Origin: Streptomyces sp. SLBN-31
GTDB taxonomy: Bacteria > Actinomycetota > Actinomycetes > Streptomycetales > Streptomycetaceae
Direction: 5' to 3'
NCBI RefSeq assembly: GCF_006715395.1
Contig: NZ_VFNC01000001.1
Coordinates: 2,542,001-2,606,000 of the forward strand
DNA length: 64,000 nt
Part shown: one piece after another, positions 39,611 through 49,585 of the stretch
Numbering within the stretch: position 1 is the first letter of the stretch
How the letters are laid out: every line of letters starts with the position of its first letter
Notes under the pieces: model-generated
The model's database searches: none
The model's input: only the letters and a program-made list of their open reading frames with translations
What the model was told of the DNA's origin: nothing
Program-made: the position numbers and the translations under genes

Positions 39611-39667
39611 GCAGGCCCAAGCGGGTTGCGGGCAGGGCCGCAGGTCCAAGCGGGTTGCGGGGCAGGG
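39611..39667. repeat. Two tandem 29-bp repeats
   Basis: GCAGG(C/T)CCAAGCGGGTTGCGGG followed by (G)CAGGG occurs at 39611-39639 and 39640-39667, with two differences. It is noncoding in the 365-bp gap between DUF5302 and the GNAT gene. Confidence 0.6.
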
Positions 39668-39702
39668 ACGTGGTCGGCGGTCTCCTGCGCGGCGATGAGA
39701 GC

Positions 39703-39833
39703 CCCCGTACGAGCGGTCGACTGAGGCGATGCGCGATCCCCGTACGAGCGGTCGACTGCGGTGACGCGCGATCCCCGTACGAGCGGTCGACTGCGGTGAC
39801 GCGCGATCCGCCGTACGAGCGGCGTTGTGCGAT
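39703..39833. repeat. Tandem 35-bp repeat array (3 full and one partial copy)
   Basis: Units at 39703-39737, 39738-39772 and 39773-39807, then a 26-bp partial copy. Units 2 and 3 are identical; unit 1 differs at three bases. Each unit carries CGTACG and GTCGAC palindromes (CCCGTACGAGCGGTCGAC...). It sits in the same gap as the 29-bp repeats. No spacers are present, so this is not a CRISPR array. The rest of 39530-39894 holds nothing else I can assign. Confidence 0.8.
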
Positions 39834-39894
39834 CCCCCGCGCGAGCGGCCGACCCACCGCGCGACGGTGTTCCCCGGTGCGAAATACTCGCCAG

Positions 39895-40383
39895 ATGAGT
39901 TCACGCCCCACCCCGCTCAGCCGGCCGGTCACGATCCGGAGGGCTGTCGCGCGGGACGCCAGGCGGCTCACGCGGCTCGTGCGGGGCTCGGGCGCCTACC
40001 AGGGCAAGTACGCGGCCGCGGTCGCGGGCTACCGGGTGGGTCCCGACTACATCGAGGCCCACCGCACCTTCGTGGCCGTCGACGCCGACGAGCCCTCAGG
40101 TCGGGTCCTCGGGTTCTACGCGCTCGTCCTCGAGCCACCGGAGCTCGACCTGCTGTTCGTCGCCGACGACGTGCAGGGACGGGGCATAGGACGGCAGCTC
40201 GTCGACCACATGCGGGCCGAGGCCCGCGCCGCGGGGATCGACCGACTCAAGGTCGTGTCGCACCTTCCCGCCGAGGACTTCTACCACCGCGTCGGTGCGG
40301 TGCGCACCGGAACCGCGCTCGCGAACCCGCCCGCCGTGCCGTGGGACCGTCCCGAATTCGAGTTCCGCATTCCCTCGCGATGA
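39895..40383 (+). CDS. GNAT-family N-acetyltransferase
   Basis: The protein has 162 residues. It has the acetyl-CoA motif [14 protein letters not shown] (Q/RxxGxG/A), preceded by LDLLFVADD and followed by [19 protein letters not shown]. Its N-terminus is [17 protein letters not shown] 39895 follows a repeat-rich leader with no clear SD. Substrate unknown. It precedes panD by 272 bp. Confidence 0.85.
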   Translation: MSSRPTPLSRPVTIRRAVARDARRLTRLVRGSGAYQGKYAAAVAGYRVGPDYIEAHRTFVAVDADEPSGRVLGFYALVLEPPELDLLFVADDVQGRGIGRQLVDHMRAEARAAGIDRLKVVSHLPAEDFYHRVGAVRTGTALANPPAVPWDRPEFEFRIPSR

Positions 40384-40526
40384 CGCCGTGTGCGCCGGTC
40401 GACGGGGCACGGTCCAGACGATCCCTTGCAGCGCACCGCGCAGATCTCACCCCGGCCATGCAGCCGATCTCCACCCCCGAGCGGGTCGAGACCCACCTGG
40501 GCACTCTGGAATTCCCGCTGGGTGTA

Positions 40527-40570
40527 GCACGATGTTCCGTCAGGCCTCCGCACGATGTTCCGGCAGGCCT
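40527..40570 (+). repeat. Two 21-bp direct repeats before the panD promoter
   Basis: GCACGATGTTCCG(T/G)CAGGCCT occurs at 40527-40547 and 40550-40570 (one mismatch, 23-bp period), abutting a -35-like hexamer. Activator sites often look like this. Confidence 0.6.
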
Positions 40571-40598
40571 TCGATCGAAAGGCATGCCCATGTACAGT
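40570..40598 (+). promoter_or_regulatory. Candidate panD promoter
   Basis: TTCGAT (40570-40575), 17 bases, TACAGT (40593-40598) with an upstream TG (TGTACAGT). It lies 58 bp before the panD ATG. Confidence 0.5.
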
Positions 40599-40655
40599 GA
40601 TGGACGCCCTCGACCTGCAGAAAGTTGGCGGGGAGCCGTCTTCCAGGAGTCCAAC

Positions 40656-41075
40656 ATGCTGCGCACCATGTTCAAGTCCAAGATCCACCGGGCCACCGTC
40701 ACCCAGGCCGACCTGCACTACGTGGGATCGGTGACCATCGACGCCGACCTGCTCGACGCCGCCGACCTGCTGCCCGGCGAGCTCGTGCACATCGTGGACA
40801 TCACCAACGGCTCGCGCCTGGAGACATATGTCATCGAGGGCGAGCGCGGCTCCGGCGTGATCGGCATCAACGGTGCCGCCGCCCATCTCGTCCACCCCGG
40901 CGACCTGGTGATCATCATCAGTTACGCTCAGGTGACCGACGCCGAGGCCCGGGCACTGCGGCCTCGGGTCGTGCACGTGGACCGCGACAACCGCATCGTG
41001 GCCCAAGGCGCCGACCCCTCCGAGCCGGTACCGGGTTCGGACCAGCAGCGCAGCCCGCAGGCCGTATCGGCCTGA
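40656..41075 (+). CDS. panD: Aspartate 1-decarboxylase (proenzyme)
   Basis: The protein has 139 residues. The self-cleavage site Gly-Ser in HYVGSVTID (residues 24-25) makes the pyruvoyl cofactor; the preceding [19 protein letters not shown] is the family start. It converts aspartate to beta-alanine for pantothenate and CoA. AGGAGTCCAAC precedes ATG 40656. The C-terminal 25 residues are a variable acidic tail. Directly downstream (35 bp) is a small GNAT gene. Confidence 0.95.
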   Translation: MLRTMFKSKIHRATVTQADLHYVGSVTIDADLLDAADLLPGELVHIVDITNGSRLETYVIEGERGSGVIGINGAAAHLVHPGDLVIIISYAQVTDAEARALRPRVVHVDRDNRIVAQGADPSEPVPGSDQQRSPQAVSA

Positions 41076-41110
41076 GCCCGGACCGCGTTCTTCGACCAGG
41101 AGCGTGCCTC

Positions 41111-41464
41111 ATGAGTGACATCGAGATCCGCGACGACCGGGCGGCGGGCCGCCTGGAGGCCCTCGGTGGCGGCGCGGACGGCGAAGTCGTCGGCCACATC
41201 GAGTACTTCGTCCTCGAATCGCCCCGGCGCGCCCTGGTCCCGGTCCACACGATCGTGGAGCCGGCGCACGAGGGGAAGGGCATCGCGGGGTCCCTGGCAC
41301 GGGAGTTGTACGCCATCGCCGAGCGCGAGGGCGTCGTCGTCGCGCCGTTGTGCCCGTACGTCGTGAAGTGGGCCGAGCGCCACCCGGACGTGGCCGGGAC
41401 GGCCGATCCCGAACTGCTGCGCGCGGCGAAGCAGTGGCTGGCGGCGCACCCCGGACGGTTCTGA
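41111..41464 (+). CDS. Small GNAT-fold protein (COG2388-like), downstream of panD
   Basis: The protein has 117 residues. It has the short GNAT core of YjdJ/COG2388 proteins: the central EVVGHIEYFVL, VPVHTIVEPAHEGKGIAGSL (EGKGIAGSL is the acetyl-CoA loop) and CPYVVKWAERHPD near the end. ATG 41111 follows AGGAGCGTGCCTC. The panD position recalls PanM/PanZ, a small GNAT that activates PanD maturation in enterobacteria; whether this one does so is unproven. Confidence 0.82.
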   Translation: MSDIEIRDDRAAGRLEALGGGADGEVVGHIEYFVLESPRRALVPVHTIVEPAHEGKGIAGSLARELYAIAEREGVVVAPLCPYVVKWAERHPDVAGTADPELLRAAKQWLAAHPGRF

Positions 41465-41475
41465 GCCGACGTCAT

Positions 41476-41530
41476 ACGGCGCCGCCCCGGCCGCCCGTGC
41501 CGTAAGGACGGCAGGCCGGGGCGGCGCCGT
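41476..41530 (+). terminator. Strong terminator after panD-GNAT operon
   Basis: A 17-bp perfect stem (41476-41492 with 41514-41530) encloses an inner TGCCGT/ACGGCA hairpin. It lies 12 bp after the GNAT stop. Confidence 0.8.
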
Positions 41531-41684
41531 GTTCTCCCGCACCCGATGTCGTCCGGCACCGGCGCTCGCCGGGCGGGGCCGACCGGACCCAGGTCGTCAT
41601 ACGGGCGGGTGAGTGGGGAAACGGCGCCCGGGTACGCGGGGGAGTAGTCCAGAGCCGACGTCGACCGACTGGCCGGAGGACCTG

Positions 41685-41960
41685 ATGACCGACCCGTACC
41701 CCGACCCCGTACCGCCGGGCCCCGACCCGGGCCCGGACCCCGTACCGCCCGCGCCCGAGCCCGGCCCGGGCCCCCAGCCGCCGGACCCGTACCCGTCTCC
41801 GGTCCCCAACCCCCAGCCGCCTCCCGGGCCGGAGCCGACCCCACCGCCGCAGCCCCCGTCGCCCCCGACGCCGACCCCCGCCCCGCCCCCGGGCCCGTCC
41901 CCGATCCCGCCGGGACCGGAACCGGTGCCGAACCCGGAGCCGGGCCCGCCCCTGAGCTGA
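41685..41960 (+). CDS. Small Pro-rich protein of unknown function
   Basis: The protein has 91 residues, mostly Pro (about half) with Asp/Glu and Gly repeats (PDPVPPGPDPGPDPVPPAPE). GGCCGGAGGACCTG is a good SD before ATG 41685. It has no signal peptide, Cys or membrane segment. Proline-rich acidic ORFs like this are frequent in Streptomyces. It could be translated or merely permissive GC sequence; the opposite strand has an equally open Gly-rich frame. Confidence 0.55.
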   Translation: MTDPYPDPVPPGPDPGPDPVPPAPEPGPGPQPPDPYPSPVPNPQPPPGPEPTPPPQPPSPPTPTPAPPPGPSPIPPGPEPVPNPEPGPPLS

Positions 41961-41990
41961 CGCGCAGGGCCGATGCCCGTGGCAGGCACG

Positions 41991-42035
41991 AAAAAGGCAA
42001 AAAAAGCGACGGACGGCCGCTCGGCCGTCCGTCGC
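41991..42035 (-). terminator. Intrinsic terminator of gnd with U-tract
   Basis: 13-bp stem GCGACGGACGGCC (42006-42018) with 42023-42035 and a 4-base loop. On the minus strand it is followed by the T-rich run TTTTTTTGCCTTTTT (41991-42005), so it is a textbook Rho-independent terminator. Confidence 0.9.
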
Positions 42036-42065
42036 CCCGTGCTTCCCGTCGGGAAAGTGGCCCGA

Positions 42066-43505
42066 CTACGCGGTCACCTCCGACCGGTCGCCGCCCCACA
42101 GGGTGTGGAACGACCCGTCGCGGTCCGTGCGCCGGTAGGTGTGGGCGCCGAAGAAGTCCCGCTGCCCCTGCGTCAGCGCCGCCGGCAGCCGCTCCGCGCG
42201 CAGGGCGTCGTAGTAGGCGAGGGCCGCGGCGAAGCCGGGGGTCGGCACGCCCTGACGGGTCGCGGCGACCAGGACCTCGCGCCAGTCGTCCTGGGCGTCC
42301 GCGATCTCCTGGGCGAACGTCTCGTCCGACAGCAGGCTCGGCAGGTCGGGGCGGGCGTCGTACGCGGCGCGGATGCGGTCCAGGAACGCCGCGCGGATGA
42401 TGCAGCCGCCCCGCCAGATCGCCGAGACCGCGCCCAGGTCGATGTCCCAGTCGTACTCCTCGCGGGCCGCCGCGATCTCGTGGAAGCCCTGCGTGTAGGA
42501 GACGATCTTGGACGCGTACAGGGCCTGCTCCACCCGGTCCGCGAAGGCCCCCGCCTCGGACTCCGACAGCGGGGACGCCTTCGGGCCCTTCAGGCCGCGG
42601 GAGGCCTCGCGCAGCGCCGCGTGGCCCGACAGGGAGCGGGCGAAGACCGCCTCCGCGATGCCCGACACCGGGACCCCGAGGTCAAGGGCGATCTGGACCG
42701 TCCAGCGGCCCGTGCCCTTCTGCTCCGCCTGGTCCACCACCACGTCCACGAACGGCTCGCCCGTCGCCGCGTCAACGTGGGACAGCACCTCGGCCGTGAT
42801 CTCGATGAGGTACGAGTCCAGCCGGCCCGTGTTCCAGGTGCGGAAGATCTCGGCGATCTGCGCGGGGGAGTAGCCGGCGACGTCCCGCAGCAGCTGGTAG
42901 GCCTCGCCGATCAGCTGCATGTCGGCGTACTCGATGCCGTTGTGGACCATCTTCACGAAGTGCCCGGCGCCGTCGGGGCCGACGTGCGTCACACAGGGCG
43001 CCCCGTCCTTCGCCTTCGCCGAGATCTTCTCCAGCATCGGACCGAGCGAGTCGTACGACTCCTTCGGGCCGCCCGGCATGATGCTCGGCCCGTTCAGCGC
43101 GCCCTCCTCGCCGCCGGAGACGCCCATGCCGACGAAGTGGATGCCCTGCTCGCGCAGCGCGGCCTCGCGGCGGCGGGTGTCCGCGAAGTGCGCGTTGCCA
43201 CCATCGATGATCATGTCGCCGGGCTCCAGGAGCGGCGCGAACTCGTCGATCACCGCGTCCGTCGGGCCGCCCGCCTTGACCATGATGACCAGCCGCCGCG
43301 GCCGCTCCAACGCCGCCACGAACTCCTTGGCGGTCTCCGTCGCGATGAAGTCGCCCTCGTCCCCGAACTCCTCGACGAGGGCGTGCGTACGCGCCGACGT
43401 CCGGTTGTGCAAGGCGACCGTGTAGCCGTTGCGCGCGAAGTTCCGGGCGAGATTGCGGCCCATGACCGCGAGTCCCGTGACGCCGATCTGGGCTGTCTTG
43501 CTCAT
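42066..43505 (-). CDS. gnd: 6-phosphogluconate dehydrogenase, decarboxylating (NADP)
   Basis: The protein has 479 residues, the long form. The N-terminus IGVTGLAVMGRNLARNFARNGY gives GxxxxG, followed by HNRTSARTHAL. The catalytic signatures VKMVHNGIEYADMQ and IWRGGCIIRAAFLDRI are intact. It oxidises 6-phosphogluconate to ribulose-5-phosphate in the pentose phosphate pathway. AAGGAGCCAACCG precedes ATG 43505. Confidence 0.95.
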   Translation of the reverse strand: MSKTAQIGVTGLAVMGRNLARNFARNGYTVALHNRTSARTHALVEEFGDEGDFIATETAKEFVAALERPRRLVIMVKAGGPTDAVIDEFAPLLEPGDMIIDGGNAHFADTRRREAALREQGIHFVGMGVSGGEEGALNGPSIMPGGPKESYDSLGPMLEKISAKAKDGAPCVTHVGPDGAGHFVKMVHNGIEYADMQLIGEAYQLLRDVAGYSPAQIAEIFRTWNTGRLDSYLIEITAEVLSHVDAATGEPFVDVVVDQAEQKGTGRWTVQIALDLGVPVSGIAEAVFARSLSGHAALREASRGLKGPKASPLSESEAGAFADRVEQALYASKIVSYTQGFHEIAAAREEYDWDIDLGAVSAIWRGGCIIRAAFLDRIRAAYDARPDLPSLLSDETFAQEIADAQDDWREVLVAATRQGVPTPGFAAALAYYDALRAERLPAALTQGQRDFFGAHTYRRTDRDGSFHTLWGGDRSEVTA

Positions 43506-43762
43506 TCGGTTGGCTCCTTGAGGATCCGGTATCGGTGGTGCCGGTCGTGCCCGTCAGTATCGCCCCACCGACCATCCTGACTTGCCGGTACGCCCGGCGC
43601 ATGTCCGGGTTGTCCGGCGTGGCGTACGCAAGTACGGACCACGGACCCCACCTGCCTCAGCCGATCCGCAACTGCGGCGTATTCCTGCTGCCTTGAGATG
43701 CAGGGCGGCCGATTGCCGTCTTGTCATGGCCTGTTCGCGGCGCTTACTTTTGGCCCTCCTGA

Positions 43763-46007
<2,245 letters not shown>

Positions 46008-46235
46008 CGGTTGCTCCTCTGCGTGTGGCGGGGGCGGTTACCCCTGCGCGGCGAACGGTCGGCCTTCATAGCCAACACGATGCCCTGTCGATCTGTTCCC
46101 GTCGTCGTCCCTGAGCACGCAATGGGTCCTACTGCCGATGGAGTACGAATCGGGCACCGTCATCCCCAGGGTGGGCGACACGGGGTGGACACCCCTGGAA
46201 GCCGCCCCCTAGGGGCCTTGGTACTACTGCTCTTC

Positions 46236-46937
46236 GTGGACCTCGACCCCGAACTCGCCGCTCTGAGACCGCTCGGCGGCTTCTTCGTACTGAACACGGG
46301 CGGAGCGCTGCCTTCCGCTCTGCCCACACTAGCTCGGACATACGAGAACCGACCGACGGAGACCTACGGCAATCCACTCACCTTCCGGGTCGAGAAGGTC
46401 GCGGCCGCGCTGCGCGCCCCGGAGCCTCGGGTGGCGGCCTCCGTGTTCCAGCAGGGACTCGCGGCCCGGCTGTGGTCGGTGACGCTCGGCTGCGCCCTCG
46501 CGTACGGCGCCGTCCCGGACCTGGACCCCGCGCTGCTGCGCTGGGACCCCGACGCGAGTGCCCCCGACGACCTGTGGCTGTCCGAGGTCCGCCCACTGCC
46601 CGCCGACCCGGAGACCGCCGCCGGCGTCGTCCTGCACGGCCACCTCGAACCCCTGGCCGAGGCGCTGCGCTCCCACTACCGCGTCGCCCCGGGCCTGCTG
46701 TGGGGCAACGCCGCCTCCGCCCTCGTCGGCACCGCCCGGCAGCTGGGCCCCGCGGCCCGCCCCCTCACCGCCGCACTCCTCGCCCACCCCCTCCTGTCGG
46801 GCACCGGCACCCTCACCGGCGCCGCCTTCCGCCGCCGCAGCTGCTGCCTGTACTACCGGGTGCCCGGCGGGGGCGTGTGCGGTGACTGTTGCTTCACACG
46901 ACCGCCGCGCCCTTCCGCGCGCGGCGCATCTGGGTGA
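46236..46937 (+). CDS. FhuF-like (2Fe-2S) iron-reductase-type protein
   Basis: The protein has 233 residues from GTG 46236 (GTG 46183 is an alternative). The C-terminus has CC-x10-C-x2-C (SCCLYYRVPGGGVCGDCC), exactly the [2Fe-2S] motif of the FhuF ferric-siderophore reductases. The middle matches the FhuF helical fold (VFQQGLAARLWSVTLGCALA). I see no IdeR/DmdR iron box in 46010-46235, so regulation is not clear. It ends 38 bp before glgA. Confidence 0.82.
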   Translation: MDLDPELAALRPLGGFFVLNTGGALPSALPTLARTYENRPTETYGNPLTFRVEKVAAALRAPEPRVAASVFQQGLAARLWSVTLGCALAYGAVPDLDPALLRWDPDASAPDDLWLSEVRPLPADPETAAGVVLHGHLEPLAEALRSHYRVAPGLLWGNAASALVGTARQLGPAARPLTAALLAHPLLSGTGTLTGAAFRRRSCCLYYRVPGGGVCGDCCFTRPPRPSARGASG

Positions 46938-46974
46938 CCATGAAGGAACTGGTCGCCGAGGCAAGGGGTATCGG

Positions 46975-48126
46975 GTGCGTGTGGGACTGCTGACCCGGGA
47001 GTTCCCCCCGGACGTGTACGGCGGCGCGGGCGTCCATGTGGAGTTCCTCGCCCGGGAGCTGACCCCCCTGGTCGACCTGGAGGTGCACTGCTGGGGAGAG
47101 GGCCGCGGAGTGGGCGTCGTACGCCACCGCCCCTGGGCCGCCCTGGACACCGCCAACGACGCGCTGCGCACCTTCTCCGTGGACCTCGCCATGGCCGCCG
47201 GCCTGGAGGGCCGCGAGCTGGTGCACTCCCACACCTGGTACGCCAACCTCGGCGGCCACCTCGCGAAGATGCTCCACGGCGTGCCCCACGTCATGACTGC
47301 GCACTCGCTGGAGCCCCTGCGCCCCTGGAAGGCCGAGCAGCTCGGCGGCGGATACGCCCTGTCCAGCTGGGCCGAGCGCACCGCGATCGAGTCCGCCGAC
47401 GCCGTGATCGCCGTCTCCGGCGCCATGCGGGAGGACATCCTCGGCTGCTATCCGGCGCTGGATCCGGCCAAGGTCCACATCGTGCACAACGGCATCGACA
47501 CCACGCTGTACCGCCCCGACCACGGCACCGACGTGCTGAGCCGCATCGGCCTGGACACCGGGCGCCCGTACATCCTCTTCGTCGGCCGCATCACCCGCCA
47601 GAAGGGCGTGCCGCACCTGCTGCGGGCCGTGCGGGACATCGACCCGGGCGTGCAGGTCGTGCTGTGCGCGGGGGCGCCGGACACCCCGGAGATCGACCGT
47701 GAGTTCCGTGAGCTGTACGAGGAGCTGAGCCGGGTCCGCGACCATGTGCACTGGATTCCGCAGATGCTGCCGCGTCCCGACGTGATCCAGCTCCTCACCC
47801 ATGCGGCCGCCTTCGTGTGCCCCTCGGTGTACGAGCCCCTCGGCATCGTGAACCTGGAGGCGATGGCCTGCGGCACCCCCGTCGTGGCCTCCCGGGTCGG
47901 CGGCATCCCCGAGGTCGTGGACGACGGCCGGACGGGGGTACTCGTCACCGTGGACGACGATTTCGAGGCCTCTCTCGCGCGGGCCCTGGATTCGGTGGTC
48001 GGCGACCCGGAGGCGGCACGGCGGATGGGCGAGGCGGGGCGCGAGCGTGCGGTGGTCGAGTTCGGCTGGGACGCCGTCGCCCGCCGTACGGTCCGCCTCT
48101 ATGAGGAGATCCTGAAACAGGAATAG
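46975..48126 (+). CDS. glgA: Glycogen synthase/alpha-maltose-1-phosphate synthase (actinobacterial GlgA/GlgM)
   Basis: The protein has 383 residues, shorter than Escherichia GlgA (477) and of the GT4 type seen in Mycobacterium Rv1212c. The N-terminal VGLLTREFPPDVYGGAGVHV has the ADP-glucose-binding motif; the E-x7-E motif is in EPLGIVNLEAMACGTPVV. Mycobacterial relatives make maltose-1-phosphate from ADP-glucose and glucose-1-phosphate for the GlgE route, so it may do this rather than elongate glycogen. Start GTG 46975 follows AAGGGG. glgC lies downstream, 82 bp away. Confidence 0.9.
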   Translation: MRVGLLTREFPPDVYGGAGVHVEFLARELTPLVDLEVHCWGEGRGVGVVRHRPWAALDTANDALRTFSVDLAMAAGLEGRELVHSHTWYANLGGHLAKMLHGVPHVMTAHSLEPLRPWKAEQLGGGYALSSWAERTAIESADAVIAVSGAMREDILGCYPALDPAKVHIVHNGIDTTLYRPDHGTDVLSRIGLDTGRPYILFVGRITRQKGVPHLLRAVRDIDPGVQVVLCAGAPDTPEIDREFRELYEELSRVRDHVHWIPQMLPRPDVIQLLTHAAAFVCPSVYEPLGIVNLEAMACGTPVVASRVGGIPEVVDDGRTGVLVTVDDDFEASLARALDSVVGDPEAARRMGEAGRERAVVEFGWDAVARRTVRLYEEILKQE

Positions 48127-48207
48127 AACGAACGGGATCTCCTCGAGCAGGCTTACTCCGCCCTGGGCAGGGGCAGGGATGGATCAACCACGGTGAGGGG
48201 AGCGACC

Positions 48208-49428
48208 ATGCGTCGTGGCGGACCTTCGGTGCTCGGGATCGTGCTGGCGGGCGGAGAAGGCAAGCGCCTTATGCCCCTGACGGCGGATCGCGCGAAACCA
48301 GCGGTCACCTTCGGCGGTACGTACCGCCTTGTCGACTTCGTGCTGTCCAATCTCGTCAACGGCGACATCCTGCGCGTCTGTGTGCTGACGCAGTACAAGT
48401 CGCACTCGCTGGACCGGCACATCACCACCACGTGGCGGATGTCGAGCCTGCTCGGCAACTACGTCACGCCGGTCCCGGCCCAGCAGCGGCTGGGCCCGCA
48501 CTGGTACCTGGGCAGCGCGGACGCCATCCTTCAGTCGCTGAACCTGGTGCACGACGAGAGCCCCGAGTACGTGGTGGTCTTCGGCGCCGACCACGTGTAC
48601 CGCATGGACCCGCGCCAGATGCTCGCCCAGCACATCGAGTCCGGGGCGGGTGTGACGGTGGCCGGCATCCGGGTGCCGCGCTCGGAGTCCTCGCAGTTCG
48701 GCGTGATCACGCCCGGCTCGGACGGGCTGACGGTGGAGAGATTCCTGGAGAAGCCCGCCGACCCGCCCGGCCTCGCCGACGACCCGGAGTGCGTCTTCGC
48801 CTCCATGGGCAACTACATCTTCACCACCAAGGCCCTGATCGAGGCCCTGCAGCGGGACGCCGAGGACGAGAACTCGGTGCACGACATGGGCGGCTCGATC
48901 CTGCCCCAGCTCACCGAGAGGGGCGAGGCCCAGCTCTACGACTTCAGCGCCAACCACGTGCCCGGCGAGACCACCCGCGACCGCGGCTACTGGCGCGACG
49001 TGGGCACCCTCGACGCGTACTACGACGCCCACATGGACCTCATCGCCGAGCGCCCCGCCTTCAACCTCTACAACCGGCAGTGGCCCATCTACACCCACTC
49101 CAACCAGCTCTCCCCGGCTCGCTTCAACGCGGGCGGCATGGCCAGTGAGTCGATCATCAGCGCCGGCTGCCTGATCCGCGGCCAGGTCACCCGTTCCGTG
49201 CTGTCGCCGGGCGTCCTGGTGGACCCGGGCGCGGTCGTCCAGGGCTCGATCCTGCACGACAACGTCCACATCGGGCGCGGCGCGGTGGTGCGCGGGGCGG
49301 TGCTGGACAAGAACGTCGAGGTGCCCCCGGGCGCGACCATCGGCGTCAACCCGGAGCGGGACGCGGAACTGTACACGGTCTCCAAGGGCGGCGTGATCGC
49401 GCTCGGCAAGGGACAGGTGGTGTCGTAG
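48208..49428 (+). CDS. glgC: Glucose-1-phosphate adenylyltransferase
   Basis: The protein has 406 residues. The N-terminus [20 protein letters not shown] is the nucleotidyltransferase signature, then [29 protein letters not shown] and EKPADPP. The C-terminal left-handed beta-helix has [19 protein letters not shown]. It makes ADP-glucose for glgA. GAGGGGAGCGACC precedes ATG 48208. A terminator follows at 49458. Confidence 0.95.
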   Translation: MRRGGPSVLGIVLAGGEGKRLMPLTADRAKPAVTFGGTYRLVDFVLSNLVNGDILRVCVLTQYKSHSLDRHITTTWRMSSLLGNYVTPVPAQQRLGPHWYLGSADAILQSLNLVHDESPEYVVVFGADHVYRMDPRQMLAQHIESGAGVTVAGIRVPRSESSQFGVITPGSDGLTVERFLEKPADPPGLADDPECVFASMGNYIFTTKALIEALQRDAEDENSVHDMGGSILPQLTERGEAQLYDFSANHVPGETTRDRGYWRDVGTLDAYYDAHMDLIAERPAFNLYNRQWPIYTHSNQLSPARFNAGGMASESIISAGCLIRGQVTRSVLSPGVLVDPGAVVQGSILHDNVHIGRGAVVRGAVLDKNVEVPPGATIGVNPERDAELYTVSKGGVIALGKGQVVS

Positions 49429-49457
49429 CCGAGCAGGTCTCCCGCAGGCGCTCGGAT

Positions 49458-49488
49458 CAGCCCCGGCCCACATCGACGGCCGGGGCTG
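49458..49488 (+). terminator. Terminator of glgC
   Basis: CAGCCCCGGCC pairs with GGCCGGGGCTG (49478-49488), 9-base loop, followed by TTGTC. It abuts the first operator-like copy for the GH2 gene. Confidence 0.75.
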
Positions 49489-49566
49489 TTGTCATGTCGG
49501 CTGTTGTCATGTCCCTGGACGCAAAGCGGAATCCGTGTTGTCATGCCAACTGCTGTCCATGACAAC
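49487..49566 (+). promoter_or_regulatory. Four copies of TGTTGTCATG upstream of the GH2 gene
   Basis: Direct copies at 49487-49496, 49502-49511 and 49536-49545; an inverted copy CATGACAAC at 49558-49566. The last two form GTTGTCATG-N12-CATGACAAC. Located 20-100 bp before the start, so a repressor or activator of the secreted glycosidases is likely. Confidence 0.7.
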
Positions 49567-49585
49567 GTTGTTATGGGAGGGTTCC

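Noticed and set aside
39703..39833. Tandem 35-bp units that might be a CRISPR array
   Set aside because: Units are contiguous with no unique spacers, and no cas genes are near.
41597..41989. Gly-rich minus-strand frame opposite the Pro-rich gene
   Set aside because: It has no SD or family match. It is the complement of the Pro-rich repeat, and the SD favours the plus strand.
46010..46235. IdeR/DmdR iron box before the FhuF-like gene
   Set aside because: No TTAGGTTAGGCTAACCTAA-like palindrome was found.
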